Source: Streptomonospora nanhaiensis (lineage in GTDB: Bacteria > Actinomycetota > Actinomycetes > Streptosporangiales > Streptosporangiaceae). From it: a stretch of DNA of 64,000 bases. How positions within the stretch are numbered: position 1 is the first letter of the stretch; every line of letters starts with the position of its first letter. Location of the stretch: the NCBI RefSeq assembly GCF_013410565.1, contig NZ_JACCFO010000001.1:124001-188000 (forward strand). The letters are read 5' to 3'. Positions 18,872 through 31,557 of this stretch are shown here, piece after piece. Position numbers and translations under genes: made by a program. A model generated the notes under the pieces. That model ran no database searches, was not told the origin of the DNA, and saw nothing but the letters and a program-made list of their open reading frames with translations.

Positions 18872-19192
18872 TCAGTCCTCGCGCCGGTGCTCCTCGGGCG
18901 CCTGGGCGGGCGCCGGGCCGTCGGCGGGGCCTGATGAGGCCCCGCCCCGCCCGGGCTCGCCCGGCCCCTGGGACCCCGCCGAGGGCGTGGCCCGGCGGCG
19001 CCCGCCGCGCACGTAGAAGACGATTCCGGTCCCCAGCATCGCGGCGCCCACGGGGATGGTCCAGTAGCGCGAGGCCGCCTCGGCAAGCGTGATGCCCTCG
19101 GGCGCGCCGGGGGAGAGCAGGGTGATGAGTCCCCACACGAGCAGCGCAAGGCCGCAGAGGACGAAGATGACCGTGTCGCGCAGTGCGCGCAT
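18872..19192 (-). CDS. Small membrane protein, unknown function
   Basis: A 106-residue protein with two predicted membrane helices (TVIFVLCGLALLVWGLITLL and IPVGAAMLGTGIVFYV). A short loop EGITLAEAASRYW separates them, and an Arg start plus a Pro/Gly-rich cytoplasmic tail follow. I chose ATG 19192 because AAGGAG lies eight bases upstream; an ATG ten codons earlier has no ribosome site. It is divergent from acnA and shares the promoter region with the two CTTGAT boxes. Confidence 0.65.
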   Translation of the reverse strand: MRALRDTVIFVLCGLALLVWGLITLLSPGAPEGITLAEAASRYWTIPVGAAMLGTGIVFYVRGGRRRATPSAGSQGPGEPGRGGASSGPADGPAPAQAPEEHRRED

Positions 19193-19311
19193 CAGGGGGG
19201 CTCCTTGCTGGTTCGCTGACATGGGGGACCGAGGCGTGTCGAGGAGGTAGGACGCGCGGCGACGGGCCGGTGGTTCCCCGTAACCCGGGCCCTCCTCGTA
19301 CCCGCTGGTAA

Positions 19312-19353
19312 CTTGATGTCGAGATATGCGTCCGATACCTTGATATCGAGATA
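19312..19353. promoter_or_regulatory. Two palindromic operator-like boxes between the small membrane gene and acnA
   Basis: Two near-identical 15-mers, CTTGATGTCGAGATA (19312-19326) and CTTGATATCGAGATA (19339-19353), lie 27 bp apart start to start. Each core (CTTGATATCGAG type) is an almost perfect 12-bp palindrome. The patch is AT-rich compared with its surroundings and lies about 255 bp before the acnA start and 120 bp before the divergent gene, as expected for a dimeric regulator. I do not assign a protein. Confidence 0.55.
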
Positions 19354-19607
19354 AATCAACTCGGGGCAGGCGAGATCGGCCGCCGCGCGGCAGGCCCGCG
19401 CGGGCGAAGTCCGGGCCCGGCTACGCGCGCCGACGGGGGTAGCGGGGACATCGCTGGTAGAAACGAACAGGGTCCCCGGCGCGCCGCCGGGCGGGCGGCG
19501 CGGCGCCGTCCTGGCCGGCTCCTTGTTAGGACAGCCTCAGTGGTGTCCCGGCAGTGCCGCTGCGGCAGGATGCTGGGACAAAGTGGCGAGATCAGGAGGC
19601 AATCACC

Positions 19608-22343
<2,736 letters not shown>

Positions 22344-22537
22344 CCGCCCGCGCGGCCCCGCCGGGGCCGCGCGAGGGGCACACCGGGGCCGCCGCCGTCC
22401 GCGCAGACGGGGCGGCCCCGCGCCGTAGGCCTCCCACCGAGGGCGTCGCGGCCCTCCCGCGGGCACCACGAGTACCAACCCGGTGCTCGCGGGGCGTATA
22501 GTCCTGATCCCGTAGAGCATGGGGCGAGTCGGAAACG

Positions 22538-24976
<2,439 letters not shown>

Positions 24977-25008
24977 GGCAGGTGCTAGGGACGCCGCCCG
25001 TAGCGAGC

Positions 25009-25062
25009 GGCGCACTCGTGTGCGCCCCGCCTGAGGCGCGTGGCGCCCCCTGGCGGGGCGCC
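25009..25062 (+). terminator. Tandem hairpins after the kinase gene
   Basis: Two perfect hairpins follow the kinase stop: GGCGCAC/GTGCGCC around TCGT (25009-25026) and GGCGCCCC/GGGGCGCC around CTGGC (25042-25062). Tandem GC stems without a T tail are a common terminator form in high-GC actinobacteria. Confidence 0.6.
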
Positions 25063-25071
25063 GGTCAGGGA

Positions 25072-25159
25072 CCAGTGCCGCTCTCGCAAGGCCGAGGAGG
25101 GAGTCAGGGCGGTTTCGGTTCCCTGCCGACCGACGAGAACGCAGCCAGAGCGGCACTGG
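25072..25159. repeat. 88-bp element with perfect 13-bp terminal inverted repeats
   Basis: CCAGTGCCGCTCT (25072-25084) and its exact complement (25147-25159) bound 62 bp of non-coding DNA. No flanking target duplication is obvious. It could be a tiny non-autonomous mobile element (MITE) or part of a long hairpin serving the same 3' region as the adjoining terminators. Confidence 0.45.
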
Positions 25160-25325
25160 GGCGCCGCGCAGTAGGGCGAGTACCCATAAAGCGCGCCCTG
25201 GTGCCCCCGCGCGTCCGCCGCGGTCACCGCCGCGCCGCGGTGAAACGCGCCGCGCCCGGCCGGGGCGGACCCGGCCGGGCGCGGCAGGGCCGGCCCTCGC
25301 GGGCCGACGCGGTGGACGCGGCCGA

Positions 25326-25796
25326 CTAGCGGGCCGCGCCCGACAGGCTGCCGGTGGTCTGGCCGGCGGGGTCGTAGATGATGCAGAGGATCTCGCGGTC
25401 GTCCATGGAGTCCCAGGACTCCTGGGTCGGGTGCAGCATGTCCATGTCCAGCTCGGACTCCATGTAGGGCATGCCCACGAAGGTCTCGAACTCCGACATG
25501 CAGGTCTCCTCGGCCTCGGTGGCCACGGCCTCGTCGCCGGGGTACTCGCCGTCCTCCATCATGACGCTGGCGAAGACCTCGGACTCGTGGGGCTGGCTGC
25601 ACTCGGCGGTCTCGATCTCGGAGATCTCGGTCATGCCCAGCGGCTCGGCCAGGCAGTCGCCCACCTCAAGGGTGAACACGCTGCCACCCTGGAGGCTCGC
25701 CAGCATGCCGCACCCGGACAGGGTCAGGCCGGCGGCGGCGACGGCGGCGGTGGCGGCGACCCGAACGATACGCGGGCGCATGGTCGTCGAAGGCAT
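25326..25796 (-). CDS. Septum-formation-domain lipoprotein
   Basis: A 156-residue lipoprotein. The signal sequence RIVRVAATAAVAAAGLTLSGC ends in a lipobox with Cys at about 29. The mature part shows the spacing of the Septum_form family: a VGDCL start, ETAECSQPHESEVFASV, a central Cys in EETCMSEF, and a tryptophan/Cys end (ESWDSMDDREILCIIY). The four cysteines probably form disulfides outside the membrane. ATG 25796 follows GGAGAA; a longer frame upstream lacks a signal. The exact role in cell division is unproven. Confidence 0.75.
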   Translation of the reverse strand: MPSTTMRPRIVRVAATAAVAAAGLTLSGCGMLASLQGGSVFTLEVGDCLAEPLGMTEISEIETAECSQPHESEVFASVMMEDGEYPGDEAVATEAEETCMSEFETFVGMPYMESELDMDMLHPTQESWDSMDDREILCIIYDPAGQTTGSLSGAAR

Positions 25797-26062
25797 GAGT
25801 TCTCCGTCTGTTCTTCGTTCCAAGGGGATGGGATCCAGGCGTCCAGACCGCAGGGGGAATGCCGAGCGATGCGTCCGTCTCGATACCGCGGAGGCAGCGA
25901 CCCAGGGGCACCGCGTTCAGGGGTGATTGTCCGCATCCGGGGCTGCTGTGATCATGGGACGCCGCCGGCGGCCGGTTGGTTCCACGAACTTCGGAAAACT
26001 CCCATGCCAGACATCACACTGGCCGGACCCGGCCGCCGCCGTGGGGAGGCCCCGGTCCGGCG
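25797..26062. other. Intergenic region between the lipoprotein and the anti-sigma remnant
   Basis: About 265 bp with no recognised gene. It should carry the promoter of the lipoprotein gene on the minus strand and the 3' end of the anti-sigma remnant. I saw no clear hairpin. Confidence 0.35.
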
Positions 26063-26652
26063 CTACAGCTCCACGGTCATCGGGTCGTGGCTCGGCTCGG
26101 GCATGCCGCCGGCCGGCTCCAGACTGATGCCGATCCGCTCGGCGGAGCCCAGACCCCGGGCCATGCCGGAGTACATGCCGCCACCCGTGTCCGCCAGCAT
26201 CCCCGCCGAGCGCGTACCGGAGTCCTCGACGTACCACAACTGGTAGCCCATGCCCTCGGGAGCCGGGGCAGGCCCTCGACCATGACCAGCACGGTGCCGC
26301 TGCGCTGGGAGGTCACCACGCTGGCCCGCGCGTCGCCGCCGTCGAGGGGGGGCGTCGCGCACACTGGCGTCGGAGGCCGCCAGCAGCCGCTCGACCTCGG
26401 CGGTGTGCTCCCGCATCTGCTGCATGCGGACGCCCATCGCCCCCACCGCGCCGCCCAAGACCAGCGCCAGCGCGGTCGCGGCGGCGGCCACCACCCACGG
26501 CAGGCGGTGGCGGCGTGTCCGCGCGCGCCGGCCGCGCGGCTTCGCCCGCGCCGGAAGCGCCCGCTCCGGCGGAGCCGACGCCGTTCCGGCGGCCGGCGGA
26601 AGTTGGCGGATGCCGGGCACCGCCGCGCGCACCCGCCGCCACACCTCCTCAT
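26063..26652 (-). pseudogene. Truncated, frameshifted anti-sigma factor (RskA-like)
   Basis: The C-terminal part of an anti-sigma-K-type protein is recognisable: a linker EEVWRRVRAAVPG, one membrane helix (LPWVVAAAATALALVLGG), then an extracytoplasmic RskA-C domain (GYQLWYVEDSGTRSAGMLAD, SLEPAGGMPEPS). Two compensating frameshifts interrupt it. One is a run of seven C near 26343-26349 where six would keep frame; the other is a missing base near 26255. The roughly 30 codons between read out of frame (LDGGDARASVV would be correct). The N-terminal sigma-binding domain and the partner sigma gene are missing; the frame runs into the oxidoreductase DNA at about 26650. Confidence 0.75.
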
Positions 26653-27721
26653 CGCAACCCTGGCCGGTGCCGCGGCGGTGCTCTCGGCCGGGGCGGCCGC
26701 CGGCGGCCGGCTGTACGCCGAGCGGCGCCCGACAGCGGCCGAGCAGGCCGGCGCGGTCCGGCTGCCCCGCCCCGACTCCCCGGCGCCGCCGCTGCCCGAC
26801 GGCGTGGAACTCGACGTCGAGGGGGTGGCGCCCTTCTACACCCCTGTCGCCGACTTCTACACGGTGCACACCGCGCTGGCGGTGCCCCAGGTCGACGCCG
26901 GGCGCTGGCGGCTGCGCGTCCACGGCCGGGGCGTGCGCCCGCGTGAGTACACCTACGCCCAGTTGCTGGAGCGCTCCGACCTGATGGAGCGCGACATCAC
27001 CCTGGCGTGCGTGTCCAACCCGGTGGGCGGCGACCTGGTGGGCAACGCCCGCTGGATCGGGGTGCCGCTGGCGGCGCTGCTGCGCGAGGCCGGGGTGCGT
27101 GCGCCCGGCGCGGGCGGCCCCGCCGACCAGCTGGTCGCCCGCTCCGAGGACGGCATGACCATCGGCACCCCGGTGGAGGACCTGCTCGACGGCCGCGACG
27201 CGCTCCTCGCCCTGGGCATGAACGGCCGGCCGCTCACCGCCGAGCACGGATTCCCCGCCCGGATGGTGGTTCCCGGCCTCTACGGGTATGTCTCGGCGTG
27301 CAAGTGGATCACCGAGATGGAGCTGACGACATTCGCCGCCTTCGACGCCTACTGGGTGCCCCGGGGATGGTCCGAGCGCGGACCGGTCAAGACCCAGTCG
27401 CGCATCGACACCCCCCGCGCGGGCGCCTCGGTCGGCGCGGGCACGGTGCCCGTGGCCGGCGTGGCCTGGGCGCAGAACACCGGGGTGTCGGCGGTCGAGG
27501 TGCGTGTGGACGACGGCCCGTGGCTCCCGGCGCGCCTGGCGGCCGAGGACACGGCCGACACCTGGCGCCAGTGGGTACTGGAGTGGACGGCGCGGCCCGG
27601 CCGGCACCGGCTCAGGGTGCGGGCGCGCGACCGCGACGGCCGGTGGCAGACCGCCCAGGAGGCCCCGCCGGCGCCCGACGGCGCGAGCGGCCACCACACC
27701 GTCGAGGTGACCGTGACCTGA
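26653..27721 (+). pseudogene. 5'-truncated molybdopterin-dependent oxidoreductase (sulfite-oxidase family)
   Basis: About 350 codons of a sulfite-oxidase/YedY-type membrane oxidoreductase. The molybdopterin domain is intact, including the Moco-ligand cysteine in ITLACVSNPVGGDLVGNARW, and ARMVVPGLYGYVSACKWI. The C-terminal Mo-co dimerisation domain (AGVAWAQNTGVSAVEVRVDD) is also present. The expected N-terminal membrane helices are missing: homology begins inside a single helix (ATLAGAAAVLSAGAAAGG) exactly where the anti-sigma remnant stops. A GTG at 26678 could start a shortened protein but has no ribosome site. I treat it as probably non-functional. Confidence 0.65.
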
Positions 27722-27880
27722 CCCCTGACCTCGGCGGGGCGCGTTCCCCGCCGCGGCGGGCGTTTGGCGGCGTCCCGTTGGGACAGCCGGACGTCCACAG
27801 CCGGCCGCACGGCCGGCACCGGCCCCGCCGCGCCCCGCGGCGGGTGCGCACCGCAACCGAACGACTGCGAGGAGAATCCC

Positions 27881-28159
27881 ATGCCCAGCCCCTCTCTCAC
27901 CGTCCTGCGCCGCCTCGTCGCCGCCGGCGCTATCGCCCTGACCGCGTCGTTCTCGCTGGCCGCCTGCAACGACGACGGCGACGACGGCGAGGAGACCGTC
28001 CAGGAGGAGGACGGCGAGCAGGACGGCCAGGACGACATGGACGACCAGCAGGACGGCCAGGACGACCAGGACGGCGACGACCAGCAGGACGACGCCAACG
28101 ACCAGGACGACACCGACGACATGAACGAGCAGGACGACGCGCAGGACGACAACAACTAG
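27881..28159 (+). CDS. Extremely acidic Asp/Gln-rich lipoprotein
   Basis: A 92-residue protein with a clear lipoprotein signal (VLRRLVAAGAIALTASFSL, lipobox LAAC, Cys 29). Of the 63 residues after the Cys, 33 are Asp or Glu and none is Lys, Arg or His; the rest are mainly Gln, Asn and Gly in irregular DQDGDDQQDD-type repeats. The mature chain is surely disordered and anionic, displayed outside the membrane, where it could bind cations. ATG 27881 follows GAGGAG. It may be in the former oxidoreductase transcript. I cannot assign a family. Confidence 0.75.
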   Translation: MPSPSLTVLRRLVAAGAIALTASFSLAACNDDGDDGEETVQEEDGEQDGQDDMDDQQDGQDDQDGDDQQDDANDQDDTDDMNEQDDAQDDNN

Positions 28160-28839
28160 TCCGCGGCACCCCGGCCGGCGCCCCCCGCGGGCGCCGGTCC
28201 GCCGTTGTCGATCACCAGGTCGGCGTGCTCGCGCGGGTGGTGGGCGGCGTAGAACGCGTCCTCCTGGTCCGCCCACATATGCCGGTACGGCGCGTACTCG
28301 GCGGCGTCCCAGCGGGCGTCCAGCCGCCGCTCCCGCTCTTCGCGCGGGGCCTCGACCCAGGCCAGCGCCGCCAGGTGGGGCCGCAGTTCCGCCGCGCCCG
28401 ACCCGCAGCCCTCGACGACCAGTTCGCCGCGCACCGGCGTGGTCTGCCAGTCGCCGAAGGCGCCGCGCGCCCAGTCGTAGGGCCGCCAGCGCGGATCGGC
28501 CCCGCGCGCCAGCGGCTCCAGTACCCACTGCCGCACCAGCGGCACCGCCGCCGCCAGCCCCGACCACCCCGGGTAGAGGTCGTCCATGTGCAGCAGCGGG
28601 CAGCCGGCCTCGGCGGCCAGCCGCCGGGCGAGCGTGGTCTTGCCCGCGCCCGAGCGCCCCTCGACGGCCAGCACGCGCACCCCGCCGGCGCGGGCGGGGG
28701 AGCGGCGCAGCGCCGCCACGGCCCGCCGGGGCCAGTCGGGGTCGGCGGCGGACAGGGTGAGGGCGGCCGGCCGGGGCGGCGTGCCCGGGCCGCGGCGCCG
28801 TGCCTGTGCTGAATTCAATTCTTGTAAGCTCGCTTTCAC
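28156..28839 (-). CDS. P-loop kinase, uridine-kinase-like
   Basis: A nucleoside/nucleotide-kinase-like ATPase. The Walker A motif VEGRSGAGKTTLARRL is followed by LLHMDDLYPGWSGLAA and WRPYDWARG, typical of a uridine-kinase-related group in actinomycetes. The substrate is not known. Its stop codon overlaps that of the acidic lipoprotein (shared CTAG). The start is uncertain: GTG 28839 gives 227 residues but covers the operator-like site at 28814; TTG 28818 or GTG 28719 are alternatives, with homologues usually starting 25-30 residues before the P-loop. Confidence 0.75.
   Translation of the reverse strand: MKASLQELNSAQARRRGPGTPPRPAALTLSAADPDWPRRAVAALRRSPARAGGVRVLAVEGRSGAGKTTLARRLAAEAGCPLLHMDDLYPGWSGLAAAVPLVRQWVLEPLARGADPRWRPYDWARGAFGDWQTTPVRGELVVEGCGSGAAELRPHLAALAWVEAPREERERRLDARWDAAEYAPYRHMWADQEDAFYAAHHPREHADLVIDNGGPAPAGGAGRGAAD
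28814..28826. promoter_or_regulatory. Operator-like palindrome upstream of the ROK regulator
   Basis: TTCAATTCTTGTA fits the pattern TTCAA-N3-TTGNA found twice upstream of the sugar-transport operon (30129 and 30171). It lies 61 bases before the regulator's GTG in a local AT-rich patch, suggesting autoregulation by the ROK protein. Confidence 0.5.
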
Positions 28840-28886
28840 CAGCGGCGCAAGGCTTCAGGGCGGCTTCACGGGAGGAGACGGACCAG

Positions 28887-30056
28887 GTGACCGATGTGGA
28901 GGTGACTCCCGGCTCCCAGGCGGCGCTGCGGCGGGCCAACCAGCAGCGCGTGGTCGACGCGCTACGCAGTGGCGGCACGCTGACCCAGGCCGAGATCGCG
29001 CGCGGCACGGGGCTGTCCCCGGCCAGCGTCTCCAACATCGTACGCAACCTGCGCGCGGCCGGGACGGTGTCGGTGCGCGAGACCTCCTCCAACGGCCGCC
29101 GCGCCCGCGCGGTCACCCTCATCCGCCCGCCCGGCGCCGTGGTCGCGATCGACTTCACGCTGACCGCCATCACCGCCGCCCTGGGCGACAGCGAGGGCGG
29201 CGTACTGGCGCGCGAGGCCATCGCCTACGACGTCGCCGGCGACCCCGAGCGCGGTGTGCGGCGCGCGGTGTGGCTGGTCGAGACCCTGCTGGGCCGCGTG
29301 CGGGTGGACCGGCGGACCGTGGTGGCGGCCACCGCCGCCGTGCCCGGCCCCGTCGACCTCGCCACCGGCGAGATCGGCGCCATCACCTGCATGCCCCGCT
29401 GGGCCGGCTTCCGCCCGGGCGAGGCGCTGGGCCTGCGGCTGGGGGTTCCGGTCACCGCCGAGAACGACGCCAACCTGTGCGCCCTGGCCGAGATGGCCGA
29501 CGGTGCCGGCCAGGGCCGCGAGCACGTCGTCTACGTGCGGCTGGGCCAGGGCGTGGGCGCCGGGATCGTGGTGGGCGGCGCGCTGTTCCGCGGCGCCGGG
29601 GGCACGGCCGGCGAGATCGGCCACATCGGCCTGGACGAGCGCGGCCAGGTGTGCCGCTGCGGCAACCGGGGCTGCCTGGAGACCGTGCTGGGGGCGCCCT
29701 ACCTGCTGGACATGCTGCCCCACCAGGGCGAGGGCGCGCCCCGGAGCGTGGCCGAACTGGTGGCCGCGGCCGAGAAGGGCGACCCCGGCTGCCGGCGCAT
29801 CGTCGCCGAGGCGGGCTCGGCGCTGGGCCGCGCCCTGGGGGTGCTGGCCAACACGTTCAACCCCGAGCTGGTGCTCCTCGGCGGGGAGCTGACCGAGGCG
29901 GGGGAGGCGCTGCAGGAGCCGGTGCGCCGCTCCATGGAGCTGGGCACGCTGGGCAGCGCGTTGGCGCGGCTGCGGATCGAGCGCGGCCGCCTGGGCGACG
30001 ACGCGGCCCTGCGGGGCGCGTTGCTGCTGGCCGCGCGGGCCGCCGCGAACATGTAG
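28887..30056 (+). CDS. ROK family transcriptional regulator
   Basis: A 389-residue repressor with an N-terminal winged helix (about 15-75: NQQRVVDALRSGGTLTQAEI, recognition helix LSPASVSNIVRNL) and a ROK sugar-kinase-like domain (about 85-385). Visible are an AIDFTLTAITAALG ATPase-like start, NDANLCALAEM and the zinc motif CRCGNRGCLE. It probably binds a sugar and controls the adjacent ABC operon. GTG 28887 is supported by GGAGGAG nine bases upstream. It lies 244 bp upstream of the transporter genes on the same strand, with matching palindromes at both promoters. Confidence 0.9.
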   Translation: MTDVEVTPGSQAALRRANQQRVVDALRSGGTLTQAEIARGTGLSPASVSNIVRNLRAAGTVSVRETSSNGRRARAVTLIRPPGAVVAIDFTLTAITAALGDSEGGVLAREAIAYDVAGDPERGVRRAVWLVETLLGRVRVDRRTVVAATAAVPGPVDLATGEIGAITCMPRWAGFRPGEALGLRLGVPVTAENDANLCALAEMADGAGQGREHVVYVRLGQGVGAGIVVGGALFRGAGGTAGEIGHIGLDERGQVCRCGNRGCLETVLGAPYLLDMLPHQGEGAPRSVAELVAAAEKGDPGCRRIVAEAGSALGRALGVLANTFNPELVLLGGELTEAGEALQEPVRRSMELGTLGSALARLRIERGRLGDDAALRGALLLAARAAANM

Positions 30057-30128
30057 CGCCAAAGGCGACATAACACCCGATTCTCCTCATGTTTCACGGC
30101 TATGCCTGTGACCTGCGCCGACAATGCG

Positions 30129-30182
30129 TTCAAGGGTTGAATGAAACCTCCGTGACGTTTCGGTTATGTGTTCAAGCCTTGA
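30129..30182 (+). promoter_or_regulatory. Two ROK-type operator palindromes before the sugar ABC operon
   Basis: TTCAAGGGTTGAA (30129-30141, perfect TTCAA/TTGAA arms) and TTCAAGCCTTGA (30171-30182) are 42 bp apart, about four helical turns, on one DNA face. They lie 120-170 bp before the binding-protein gene. A third copy precedes the ROK gene, so all three are candidate sites for that regulator. Confidence 0.6.
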
Positions 30183-30300
30183 CGCCAAGCGGGGCGCGGG
30201 GTTTGACTTCCCGCATCGGCCCACCGAGTGACCCGGCCCACACTGCGCGACCGGTGTCCCCCCATGTACGCCTCGGTGGCCTCAGAGGAGGTCAAGTTCG

Positions 30301-31443
30301 TTGAACAAGCGAAGCGGGTACTCGTTCCGCCCCGCGCTCGGCGCGGCGGCGGCGCTGTCGGCACTGGCCCTGGTCGTCTCCGGCTGCGGCGCCACCACCA
30401 CCGGCACCGGTGAGGAGGGCGGCGACGCCAGCGTCGAGGAGGGCTTCAAGGTCGGCCTGCTCCTGCCGGAGTCCAAGACCGCCAGGTACGAGGAGTTCGA
30501 CAAGCCCCTCTTCGAGCAGGCGCTCCAGGAGCTGTGCGAGAACTGCGAGCTGCTGTACCAGAACGCCGACCAGGAGACCTCCAAGCAGCAGTCCCAGGCC
30601 GAGGCCATGCTCACCGACGGCGTGGACGTGCTCGTGCTCGACGCCGTGGACTCCGAGGCCGCCGCCGGGATCGTCAACAACGCCCAGAGCCAGGGCGTGC
30701 CCGTCGTGGCCTACGACCGGCTCGCCGAGGGCGGCGTCGACTACTACGTCTCCTTCGACAACCACCGCGTGGGCCAGGTCCAGGCCGAGGCGCTGCTGGC
30801 GGCCCTGGAGGAGGAGGGCGGCAGCGGCGAGCCCCAGATCGTCATGATCAACGGCGCGCCCACCGACCCCAACGCCGGCGACTTCAAGGACGGCGCCCAC
30901 GAGGTCTTCGAGGGCCAGGTCGAGATCGCCGCCGAGTACGACACCCCCGAGTGGTCGCCCGACCAGGCCCAGACCGAGATGGAGCAGGCCATCACCTCGG
31001 TGGGCGCCGACAACATCGACGGCGTCTACGTCGCCAACGACGGCATGGCCGCCGGCGTCGTGGCCGCGCTCAAGAGCGCCGGAGTGGACGACCTGCCGCC
31101 CATCACCGGCCAGGACGCCGAGATCGCGGGCGTGCAGCGCATCATCTCCGGCGAGCAGTACATGACCGTCTACAAGGCGATCGAGCCCGAGGCGCGCACG
31201 GCAGCGGAGATGGCGGTGGCCGCCGCCACCGGCGAGGAGTACCAGGCCGGCGAGGGCGTGGAGCTGACCGAGGTCGAGGACAACGACGGCAACACCATCC
31301 CGGCCGTGCTCATCGAGCCGGTGCCGGTGACCGTGGACGAGGTCCAGGACACGGTGGTGGCCGACGGGTTCTACACCGTCGAGGAGATCTGCACCGAGGA
31401 GTACGCCGACACCGACTTCTGCCAGGAGGCGCAGGCGGAGTAG
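30301..31443 (+). CDS. Sugar ABC transporter substrate-binding lipoprotein (xylose type)
   Basis: A 380-residue periplasmic-binding-type lipoprotein. The signal PALGAAAALSALALVVSGC ends in a lipobox, followed by a Thr/Gly/Glu linker. The mature domain starts FKVGLLLPESKTARYEEFDK and has VLDAVDSEAAAGIV and YVANDGMAAGVVAALK, typical of the XylF/ChvE cluster. A CENC pair (in LCENCELLYQNAD) and two C-terminal cysteines may form disulfides. The TTG start is fixed by GAGGAGG nine bases upstream. It is the first gene of a three-gene operon. The sugar, xylose or another pentose, is inferred only from family. Confidence 0.87.
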   Translation: MNKRSGYSFRPALGAAAALSALALVVSGCGATTTGTGEEGGDASVEEGFKVGLLLPESKTARYEEFDKPLFEQALQELCENCELLYQNADQETSKQQSQAEAMLTDGVDVLVLDAVDSEAAAGIVNNAQSQGVPVVAYDRLAEGGVDYYVSFDNHRVGQVQAEALLAALEEEGGSGEPQIVMINGAPTDPNAGDFKDGAHEVFEGQVEIAAEYDTPEWSPDQAQTEMEQAITSVGADNIDGVYVANDGMAAGVVAALKSAGVDDLPPITGQDAEIAGVQRIISGEQYMTVYKAIEPEARTAAEMAVAAATGEEYQAGEGVELTEVEDNDGNTIPAVLIEPVPVTVDEVQDTVVADGFYTVEEICTEEYADTDFCQEAQAE

Positions 31444-31557
31444 CCGGCCGCCGACACGCCGACGGGCGCCGGTCCTGCACACCGGCGCCCGTTCGCCGAG
31501 CGGGACACCACAAGCCACGCGACTCCCGTCGTGGACGGAAGCCTAAAGGACGCGACA

